A stretch of 9,710 nucleotides of DNA from Pseudomonadota bacterium (GTDB lineage: Bacteria > Pseudomonadota > Alphaproteobacteria > Acetobacterales > Acetobacteraceae). The stretch is from contig JAKAZJ010000039.1 of the NCBI GenBank assembly GCA_021826565.1, positions 1-9,710 of the forward strand. Direction: 5' to 3'. The notes under the pieces were generated by a model. The model was not told the DNA's origin. It saw only the letters and a list, made by a program, of their open reading frames with translations, and did not search any database. Made by a program: the position numbers and the translations under genes. Shown in pieces: positions 1-9,710 of the stretch. How positions within the stretch are numbered: position 1 is the stretch's first letter; each line of letters begins with the position of its first letter.

Positions 1-2312
1 ACCGGCCCGGCCACGGTCAGGCTGCCGCCCCGTGCCTCGGCCAGCAGCAACGATCCAGCGCTGACGATGAACCCGCCCAGCGTGCCGATCGTGTTGGCGG
101 TGCTGAGCAGGCTGACGTTGCCCACCACGGTACCCATCGCGGTCAGGGTGCCGACATTCAGCGCGGTGGGGTTCACGGCCTCGGTCACGCCCCCGCCCGT
201 GGTCGCGAGGGCCAGCGTCCCGGCCGTGCCCGTGCTGACTATGCCGGCCAGCGCGATTCCGCCGGTTCCCGCGCTCAGCGATATGTTGTTGGCCGCGATC
301 GGCCCGGTCACGGCCAGCGATCCGGAATCGTGCAGGACCAGATCCCCGCCGCTGACCGCGACCGAGCCGATTGCGGCGATCGCATTCCCGGTGCCGACCA
401 GCGAAGCACCGCCGCCGATCCCGTGGGCGCTTTGCAGCGCGCCGGTCGCGATGGCCCCGGCGCTGCTCTGCGCGACCCCGCCGCTACTGGCGCTAAGGTC
501 GAGCAGAGTGTTGGCGTCGATGACCGCATTGTTCAGCTGGATCCCGCCGCCAGTGCCGGCTTGCAGGATCACCGTCGACGCAATCAGGGTCGCCGCCGCG
601 CCGGCGCCGGTGCCGAGCGCGAGCGATCCCACCGCCCCGACCGTTCCGGCCGGGAAGGCGATGCCCGCGCCGAGCGAGAGAGTGCCGCCCGCCTGCACCG
701 ATACGCCGGCATCGACCAGAAGATTGCCGCCCGACTGCATGGTGAGGTTGTTGGCGATCGAGAATCCGCCCTGCACATCGATCAGGGTAGTGGCTTGCAG
801 CAACACATTCGCGGTTGCGCCAACGGCGATGATCGCCCCGGTCGAGACGCTGTCGGTCGAAGTCACGCTGTTAGTGCCATAGACGATCGAGCCGGACAGG
901 GTCAGCGAACCATCCAGATTCGCCGCTCCGCTGTTCCCGGCGACGATATCGAGCGTCCCCGGGTCCAGCAGCAAGGTCCCGAGCCCGCCATGCACCGCGC
1001 CGAGATTGACGCTGCCGTCGAACCCCAGCGTGTTCCCCGACACCTCCACGAACCCGCCATTACCGCCCGCCGGCCCACCCGCGGCGTCGATTTCACCCGA
1101 CATCACGGTGGCGTCCGCGGCCAGCACCGTCACCCGCCCGCCATTGCCGGTCCCGGTCGCGTTCGCCGCGATCGTCGCCCCGCGCGCGATGATCACGTTG
1201 CGCGACAGCACAAGCGGCGTCACCGAGGGCCCGCCCGCCGCCCGCGCCAGATCCGTCCCCACCGCGATGGTCCCGCCGCCCGCCGCGCCGGACGCATCGA
1301 TCCGCGCCGCCGACGTCACCACCACATCGCCCCCGGACGCCGCGACCTCGATCGCGCCGCCCGTGGTTCCGGGCGCCGTCCCTTCCGCCAGCAGCGCGCC
1401 CGCCACCACGATCGACCCGCCGATGCCGCTCAGCACCACCTGTCCGGTCTGGCCCGCCGCCGTGGTCGGCGCCGCGATCGTGCCGCCGGCCGCGATCAGC
1501 CCCTGCACCAGCCCCGCCGCCGCGCGCGCGGTCAGCACGATCCGCCCGCCCGCGGCCAGGATCGTGCCGGTGTTGGTCACCAGCGCCGGACCGTGCGGCG
1601 TTGCGCGCACCGCGCCGGTCACGTCGATGGAAACCAGGCCGTCGCCATACAGGTCCAGAACGAACCGGGTGGCCCCGGCCAGCACCACCTGGCCCAGCCG
1701 CGCCTCGATCACGCCGGAATTGACCACCGATGGCGCGACCAGCGCCGCGATCCCGGCATCGGCGACGGTGATGTGGCCCTGGTTGACGATCTGCGCCCCG
1801 GGCGCGGCCGGCTGGTCGAACACCATGTGCCCGGCCATGAAATTCTTGGTCGTGATCCCGGCCGCGGTCGCCATGAACCCGGCGGTGTTGACCTGCGCGC
1901 CCTTGGTGAAGGTGATCCCGTCCTGGTTCTCCAGGATCACCTGGCCGTTGGCGGTGATCCGCCCGGCGATCTGCGAGGGGTTCGGGCCGGTCACCCGGTT
2001 CAGCGCCACCGCCGCCGCGTTCGGCTGCTGGAAATTCACCGCTTGCTGCGCGCCGACATCGAAGCTCTGCCAGTTGATCGCCGCGCGCTGGGTGGTCTGG
2101 TCGATCGTGGTCGTGGTCGGGCTGCGGGAAATCGACGCCGCCCCGCCCACCACGATCCCGCCGGTCGGGGCCGCGTTGGGGGCAGGCTGGGCCGCGGCGG
2201 GGAGCGTAAACACCAGCAGCCCGACCGCGTGCAACGCGGTGGTCAGGTAAAGGCACCGACGCCAATACCAACCTCCGGCATAGCCGGCCGGCCGGTCCAA
2301 ATCTTGAGGCAT
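1..2312 (-). CDS. Filamentous haemagglutinin-type (TpsA-like) large exoprotein, N-terminal 770 residues, runs off the left edge
   Basis: Probable secreted adhesin/exoprotein of the two-partner secretion (TPS) type. The frame is open from the ATG at 2312-2310 to the window edge, with an in-frame TAA 14 codons upstream and no other ATG between. Residues 1-41 look like a signal peptide: basic WRRC at 17-20, hydrophobic stretch about 21-37, and a likely cleavage at LPAAA|QPAP. Residues about 50-235 match the FHA N-terminal secretion domain in character: QRAAINWQSFDVG, then LNRVTGPNPSQIAGRI (105-119), ILENQDGITFTKGAQVNTAG (126-145) and FVLDLYGDGLVSIDV (217-231). Beyond this come Gly/Ala/Thr/Val-rich strands expected to form a right-handed beta-helix, including GGNGGFVEVSG (416-426) and TLLLDPGTLDIVAG (446-459), a motif common in this class. 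The usual NPNG is NQDG here. GGGGA abuts the ATG directly, so the ribosome site is poor. No TpsB transporter gene is visible. The substrate or adhesive target is unknown. Confidence 0.87.
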   Translation of the reverse strand, partial: MPQDLDRPAGYAGGWYWRRCLYLTTALHAVGLLVFTLPAAAQPAPNAAPTGGIVVGGAASISRSPTTTTIDQTTQRAAINWQSFDVGAQQAVNFQQPNAAAVALNRVTGPNPSQIAGRITANGQVILENQDGITFTKGAQVNTAGFMATAAGITTKNFMAGHMVFDQPAAPGAQIVNQGHITVADAGIAALVAPSVVNSGVIEARLGQVVLAGATRFVLDLYGDGLVSIDVTGAVRATPHGPALVTNTGTILAAGGRIVLTARAAAGLVQGLIAAGGTIAAPTTAAGQTGQVVLSGIGGSIVVAGALLAEGTAPGTTGGAIEVAASGGDVVVTSAARIDASGAAGGGTIAVGTDLARAAGGPSVTPLVLSRNVIIARGATIAANATGTGNGGRVTVLAADATVMSGEIDAAGGPAGGNGGFVEVSGNTLGFDGSVNLGAVHGGLGTLLLDPGTLDIVAGNSGAANLDGSLTLSGSIVYGTNSVTSTDSVSTGAIIAVGATANVLLQATTLIDVQGGFSIANNLTMQSGGNLLVDAGVSVQAGGTLSLGAGIAFPAGTVGAVGSLALGTGAGAAATLIASTVILQAGTGGGIQLNNAVIDANTLLDLSASSGGVAQSSAGAIATGALQSAHGIGGGASLVGTGNAIAAIGSVAVSGGDLVLHDSGSLAVTGPIAANNISLSAGTGGIALAGIVSTGTAGTLALATTGGGVTEAVNPTALNVGTLTAMGTVVGNVSLLSTANTIGTLGGFIVSAGSLLLAEARGGSLTVAGP

Positions 2313-2342
2313 TCCCCGAACCGCTTGCTTTGCTAGTGTCGC

Positions 2343-2372
2343 AGTATCGGATTAAATCCTGCTCAGATGCAA
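2343..2372 (-). promoter_or_regulatory. Weak candidate promoter for the exoprotein gene
   Basis: On the minus strand, TTGCAT (2372-2367) and GATACT (2348-2343) are separated by 18 bp, a permissible sigma-70 spacing. The match to TTGACA/TATAAT is only about 3/6 and 4/6. It would start transcription about 25 nt before the ATG at 2312. This stretch is locally AT-richer than its surroundings. The assignment is tentative. Confidence 0.25.
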
Positions 2373-2508
2373 TGACGATCCGGTGATCCGCCGAATGAGA
2401 TGCTTTCGCCGCCGCCCATGCGCTGCGGCTGCGACGATTCCGCTCAGCCAGGTTGAGGCCGGTGGGCGGGCGCACTGACCCGAACCCGATTGCGCATGCG
2501 GAAATCCG

Positions 2509-2524
2509 CGCGCCGGCCGGCGCG
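2509..2524. repeat. 16-bp perfect palindrome in the divergent spacer
   Basis: CGCGCCGGCCGGCGCG is its own reverse complement over all 16 positions. It lies about 40 bp upstream of the -35 candidate for rplK and about 200 bp upstream of the exoprotein start. Just before it are another short palindrome, CGCATGCG (2493-2500), and a GCGG-AAAT-CCGC hairpin (2498-2509). It could be a protein-binding site, or simply a chance product of very GC-rich DNA. Confidence 0.4.
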
Positions 2525-2562
2525 TCCGCCAGGTTGGTCGGCAATCCTGGTCGCTTGGGGGG

Positions 2563-2591
2563 TTTACGTCCCCCTCGCCATCCGCTAAATG
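2563..2591 (+). promoter_or_regulatory. Candidate housekeeping promoter of the rplK operon
   Basis: TTTACGT (2563-2569) and GCTAAATG (2584-2591) are 14 bp apart. They resemble the Caulobacter housekeeping consensus TTGACGS / GCTANAWC with 10-14 bp between, differing at two positions in the first box and one in the second. The bases after the -10 are GC-rich (CCCGCCC), as expected for promoters under stringent control. The -35 lies in the loop of an inverted repeat, GGGGG (2558-2562) against CCCCC (2570-2574). The start would be near 2597. Sequence match only. Confidence 0.5.
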
Positions 2592-2596
2592 CCCGC

Positions 2597-2725
2597 CCTT
2601 CCTTCGGAACGCGGGAGATGCGTCGCCGTCCGTCCCATCCCGGGCCGGTCGTGGCGCATCGGTGGCACCGCGGTCCTTTGTCGTTTACCCCCCGGCCCCG
2701 CTCGGCCGCTTCGGACAGGGATCCC
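2597..2725 (+). promoter_or_regulatory. Putative rplK 5' leader (possible L1 autoregulation site)
   Basis: If the promoter at 2563-2591 is right, the rplK mRNA has a leader of about 130 nt. In E. coli, L1 represses the L11-L1 operon by binding this leader. A possible closing helix GGGA (2613-2616) with TCCC (2633-2636) encloses GATGCG, but I cannot show that it mimics the L1 site of 23S rRNA. The rplK ribosome site AGGG (2717-2720) ends the leader. The position is the main support. Confidence 0.25.
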
Positions 2726-3160
2726 ATGGCGAAGAAGATCGTCGGCTATATCAAGCTGCAAATCCCCGCGGGCAAGGCGAATCCGTCGCCGCCCGTCGGC
2801 CCCGCGCTGGGCCAGCGCGGCCTGAACATCATGAACTTCGTCAAGGAGTTCAACGCGGTCACCCAGAACATGGAACCGGGGATGCCGGTGCCGGTGGTGA
2901 TCACCGCCTATGGCGACCGCAGCTTCAGCTTCATCACCAAGACCCCGCCGAACAGCTATTTCCTGAAAAAGGCGGCCGGGATCACCAAGGGCACCACCAC
3001 CCCCGGCAAGGGCGGCCCGATCGGCCAGGTGACCACCGCGCAGCTGCGCGAGATCGCCGCCCAGAAGATGAAGGACATGAACGCGACCGATGTGGACGCG
3101 GCGGTGCGGATGCTGGCCGGCTCTGCCCGCTCGATGGGTCTCGCCGTGGTGGAGGGCTGA
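2726..3160 (+). CDS. rplK: 50S ribosomal protein L11
   Basis: L11 (144 residues; family about 142) binds the GTPase-associated centre of 23S rRNA and takes part in factor-dependent GTP hydrolysis and RelA activation. The N-terminal domain starts [20 protein letters not shown] and carries the proline-rich thiostrepton-contact segment [10 protein letters not shown] (21-30), with P22 and P26 conserved. The C-terminal rRNA-binding domain includes [18 protein letters not shown] and ends [14 protein letters not shown]. The reading frame is open much further upstream, but family length and homology fix the start at the ATG at 2726, with AGGG 5 nt before it. It is the first gene of the operon in this window. 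The stop is followed by only 3 nt before rplA, so the two are surely co-transcribed and probably translationally coupled. Confidence 0.98.
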   Translation: MAKKIVGYIKLQIPAGKANPSPPVGPALGQRGLNIMNFVKEFNAVTQNMEPGMPVPVVITAYGDRSFSFITKTPPNSYFLKKAAGITKGTTTPGKGGPIGQVTTAQLREIAAQKMKDMNATDVDAAVRMLAGSARSMGLAVVEG

Positions 3161-3163
3161 ACC

Positions 3164-3856
<693 letters not shown>

Positions 3857-4111
3857 CCGAATACGCCGCCGCCGGGCGCAACCCGGGGGTGGCGGGCAGG
3901 GGGGCAACCCCCGCAACCTGTCAGAGACCGCACGTCCCCCAACGGGCAGTACCCGGGGGGTTAATGGGCTTCGGCCCGCGCGCGAAAGACGGGGAAGCCG
4001 GGCACCACCCGGCGGTTCCGACTTTGCTCGACAGGCGAACCGGGTCGCAAGACCCATGGGCAACCGGCCCGGCGCGGTCCATACGCGCCTGGCCTGACGG
4101 ACGGAGAGAGA
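3857..4111 (+). promoter_or_regulatory. rplJ leader, probable L10 autoregulatory RNA with multiple hairpins
   Basis: This 255-nt non-coding stretch lies between rplA and rplJ, where the L10 leader occurs in many bacteria; L10 in complex with L7/L12 binds it and represses rplJL. Hairpins visible by eye: 3866-3895 (8 pairs including one G-U, plus an inner GGG/CCC); GGGGG-CAA-CCCCC (3900-3912); 3936-3960 (CCCCC, AA bulge, CGGG, loop CAGTA, CCCG, GGGGG); GGGC-TTCG-GCCC (3966-3977); GCCGGG-CACCA-CCCGGC (3997-4013) flanked by GGAA/TTCC; and GGGTC-GCAA-GACCC (4042-4055). The unpaired segment TCAGAGACCG (3921-3930) between hairpins resembles the conserved L10-leader core as I recall it. No U-rich tract marks a canonical terminator. 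The rplJ ribosome site GGAG is at 4103-4106. Confidence 0.65.
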
Positions 4112-4639
4112 ATGGACCGCACTCAGAAGCGGGATTTCGTCGCCGGCCTGGCTCAGGTGTTCGCCGAGACGTCGATGGTCGTGGTCACCCGCAATCAGGG
4201 TCTGACCGTGGCCGAAGCGACCGATCTGCGGCGCCGGATGCGAGCGGCCGGGGTCACCTTCAAGGTGACCAAGAACCGGCTGGCCGCGTTGGCTCTGGAG
4301 GGCACGTCCTTCCAGACGATCCGCCCGCTGCTCAAGGGACCCACCGCTTTGGCCTGGGCACGAGACCCGGTCGCGGTGGCCAAGGCAGCGGTGGATTACG
4401 CCAAGGCCAACGACAAGCTGGTGATCGTGGGCGGTGCGCTCGGCGCACGGTCCCTCGATGCCGAGGGGGTGAGGGCGCTGGCCGCTCTGCCCAGCCTCGA
4501 TCAGCTGCGCGCGGGGCTGGTGGGGATGATCTCCACCCCGGCCACGCGCATCGCCGGTGTCCTGGCCGCGCCCGCGGGCCAGGTGGCGCGCGTGATCGGC
4601 GCCTACGCGACCAAGGAAGATCAGGCCGAAGCGGCGTGA
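4112..4639 (+). CDS. rplJ: 50S ribosomal protein L10
   Basis: L10 (175 residues, typical length) anchors the L7/L12 stalk on 23S rRNA. The N-terminal globular rRNA-binding domain starts MDRTQKRDFVAGLAQVF and includes VVVTRNQGLTVAEATDLRRRMR and the conserved VTFKVTKNRLAALAL segment. The central domain contains LLKGPTALAW. The C-terminal helix region, LVGMISTPATRIAGVL and after, is where L7/L12 dimers dock. The start has GGAG 5 nt upstream and fits the family. The gene follows a long structured leader, consistent with feedback repression by L10-L7/L12, and it precedes rplL by 54 nt. Nothing is truncated. Confidence 0.98.
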   Translation: MDRTQKRDFVAGLAQVFAETSMVVVTRNQGLTVAEATDLRRRMRAAGVTFKVTKNRLAALALEGTSFQTIRPLLKGPTALAWARDPVAVAKAAVDYAKANDKLVIVGGALGARSLDAEGVRALAALPSLDQLRAGLVGMISTPATRIAGVLAAPAGQVARVIGAYATKEDQAEAA

Positions 4640-4693
4640 CCGCGGCGGACTTGTCTGGAACCCAACAAGGTATAGATTAGGAAGACGACGAAA
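4640..4693 (+). promoter_or_regulatory. AT-richer rplJ-rplL spacer with strong rplL ribosome site
   Basis: The last 40 bases of this spacer are clearly richer in A and T than their surroundings and end in TTAGGAAGACGACGAA before the rplL ATG. AGGA lies at 4679-4682, a good Shine-Dalgarno. Low structure here would favour the high translation needed for several L7/L12 copies per ribosome. TTGTCT (4651-4656) and TATAGA (4671-4676) are only 14 bp apart, so a separate sigma-70 promoter is unlikely. Confidence 0.4.
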
Positions 4694-5071
4694 ATGGCAG
4701 ACCTGCAGAAACTGGTGGACGAGCTGTCCGCGCTGACCGTGCTGGAAGCGGCCGAGCTGTCCAAGTTGCTCGAAGAGAAGTGGGGCGTGTCCGCCGCCGC
4801 GCCGGTGGCCGCCGCTGCCGCCGCGCCGGCCGCCGCTGCCGCCGCCCCGGTCGAGGAGCAGACCGAGTTCACCGTGATCCTGGCCGCGGCTGGCGACAAG
4901 AAGATCAACGTCATCAAGGAAGTGCGCACCATCACCGGACTTGGCCTGAAGGAAGCCAAGGACCTGGTCGAAGGCGCGCCCAAGCCGGTGAAGGAAGCCG
5001 TGAACAAGGACGAAGCCGCCAAGATCCGCAAGATGCTGGAAGAGGCGGGCGCGAAGGTGGAGGTCAAGTAG
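4694..5071 (+). CDS. rplL: 50S ribosomal protein L7/L12
   Basis: L7/L12 (125 residues) forms the flexible stalk dimers that recruit EF-Tu, EF-G and other GTPases. The three parts are clear: N-terminal dimerisation helices (about 1-32, [20 protein letters not shown]), an Ala/Pro hinge (about 33-53), and the factor-binding C-terminal domain (about 57-125) with [20 protein letters not shown], the [20 protein letters not shown] helix-loop and [15 protein letters not shown] at the end. The hinge is an almost pure AAAAAAP duplication, encoded by a 21-bp tandem repeat. The start follows a strong AGGA site. The gene lies between rplJ and a hairpin-rich space before rpoB, the usual arrangement for expressing L7/L12 in excess over RNA polymerase. 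Confidence 0.98.
   Translation: MADLQKLVDELSALTVLEAAELSKLLEEKWGVSAAAPVAAAAAAPAAAAAAPVEEQTEFTVILAAAGDKKINVIKEVRTITGLGLKEAKDLVEGAPKPVKEAVNKDEAAKIRKMLEEAGAKVEVK
4808..4849 (+). repeat. 21-bp tandem duplication in the rplL hinge
   Basis: Copies at 4808-4828 and 4829-4849 are identical at 20 of 21 bases; only 4825 (G) and 4846 (C) differ, and that change is synonymous. Each copy is in frame and encodes AAAAAAP (residues 39-45 and 46-52). The unusual GCT codon is at the same place in both copies, which points to duplication of one unit rather than independent Ala codon runs. Confidence 0.85.
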
Positions 5072-5256
5072 GCCTCCACGAACCAAATCGACGCCGCTGG
5101 CCCCGCCGGGTCGGCGGCGTCTTCGACCGGGTAAGGCCGCAAGGCCGACACGGGCGGGAACCACTGCGTTCCCGCCCGTGACCCCGTTTCCGGCGGGCAC
5201 GACCCAAGCGGGCAGGGACGATGGCCCGCGGACGACCATGGCGCAGAGGATAGCTG
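5072..5256 (+). promoter_or_regulatory. rplL-rpoB intergenic spacer with three hairpins, likely attenuation/processing region
   Basis: The spacer is 185 nt with no gene. Hairpins: GACGCCGC (5090-5097) with GCGGCGTC (5114-5121), 8 perfect pairs; GGCC-GCAA-GGCC (5135-5146), a GNRA tetraloop; and the 12-bp perfect stem at 5149-5180. In E. coli the rplL-rpoB gap carries a partial attenuator and an RNase III site that set the ribosomal protein to polymerase ratio. A comparable role here is inferred from position. The rpoB ribosome site AGAGGA is at 5245-5250. Confidence 0.6.
5149..5180 (+). terminator. Perfect 12-bp hairpin, attenuator or RNase processing site candidate
   Basis: CACGGGCGGGAA (5149-5160) pairs perfectly with TTCCCGCCCGTG (5169-5180) around the loop CCACTGCG. 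The following bases are ACCCCGTTTCC, with only three T's, so it is not a canonical intrinsic terminator. Partial termination or RNase III cleavage fits better than full termination, because rpoB and rpoC downstream have no obvious promoter of their own. Confidence 0.55.

Positions 5257-9710
<4,454 letters not shown>

Larger units (their letters stand above)
2313..2725. other. Divergent intergenic region between exoprotein gene and rplK (413 bp)
   Basis: No protein-coding gene is supported here. The rplK frame stays open upstream to about 2453, but that stretch reads as Arg/Pro-rich noise with no resemblance to L11. The region separates two divergent genes, so it should hold both promoters. 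It contains a candidate housekeeping promoter for rplK, a weak candidate for the exoprotein gene, a 16-bp palindrome, and a roughly 130-nt leader before rplK. secE and nusG, which commonly precede rplK in bacteria, are not present. Confidence 0.8.

Noticed and set aside
67..2336. Long plus-strand open frames (67-882, 330-2336, 1006-2250) opposite the exoprotein gene
   Set aside because: Their translations are Pro/Ala/Arg-rich without domain character, and they overlap each other. The minus-strand frame gives a coherent signal peptide, TPS domain and beta-helix repeats with G/C third positions.
2453..2725. N-terminal extension of rplK by 91 codons
   Set aside because: L11 is about 142 residues and starts [16 protein letters not shown]. 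The extension has no similarity to L11 and overlaps the likely promoter.
1093..2727. Minus-strand 544-codon open frame starting near 2727
   Set aside because: It is another frame over the exoprotein gene, giving Arg/Gly/Asp-rich noise. Its start would overlap the rplK start codon, and the real frame begins at 2312.
4651..4677. Internal sigma-70 promoter before rplL (TTGTCT / TATAGA)
   Set aside because: The spacing is 14 bp rather than 16-18, and the boxes match poorly; the AT content is better explained by an open ribosome site.
3889..4680. 263-codon plus-strand frame through the rplJ leader and rplJ
   Set aside because: It overlaps rplJ in another frame, encodes Arg/Gly-rich noise, and the first part is a structured RNA leader.

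Overview
The window looks like a GC-rich alphaproteobacterial chromosome, most likely from the Acetobacteraceae/Rhodospirillales. The main clues are a 1393-residue RpoB whose N-terminus ([19 protein letters not shown], then the [16 protein letters not shown] block) has an alphaproteobacterial look, strong G/C preference at third codon positions, and a Caulobacter-like housekeeping promoter candidate ahead of rplK. The family-level placement is inference from protein character; no search was run.

Layout. Positions 1-2312 (minus strand) hold the first 770 codons of a large secreted beta-helix protein. It has a signal peptide, then a filamentous-haemagglutinin-type two-partner-secretion (TPS) domain, then Gly/Ala/Thr/Val-rich repeats. 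It runs off the left edge with no stop. Positions 2313-2725 are a 413-bp divergent spacer with a good promoter candidate for the ribosomal operon, a weak one for the exoprotein gene and a 16-bp perfect palindrome. From 2726 to the right edge, all on the plus strand, runs the classical block rplK-rplA-(L10 leader)-rplJ-rplL-(hairpin spacer)-rpoB-rpoC, with rpoC cut off after 77 codons.

How the genes work together. L11 and L1 build the GTPase-associated and L1-stalk regions of the 50S subunit. L10 and L7/L12 form the stalk that recruits translation factors. RpoB and RpoC form the catalytic core of RNA polymerase. The 255-nt space before rplJ is rich in hairpins and sits where the L10 autoregulatory leader is expected. 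The 185-nt rplL-rpoB space carries a perfect 12-bp hairpin where enterobacteria place an attenuator and RNase III site. Both fit graded expression (rplL high, rpoBC lower).

I found no convincing undescribed system. The most unusual points are the replacement of the expected upstream secE-nusG by a divergent giant exoprotein gene, a nearly identical 21-bp tandem duplication in the rplL hinge, and the density of RNA hairpins in the two long intergenic spaces. The ribosomal and polymerase genes look intact and ordinary.
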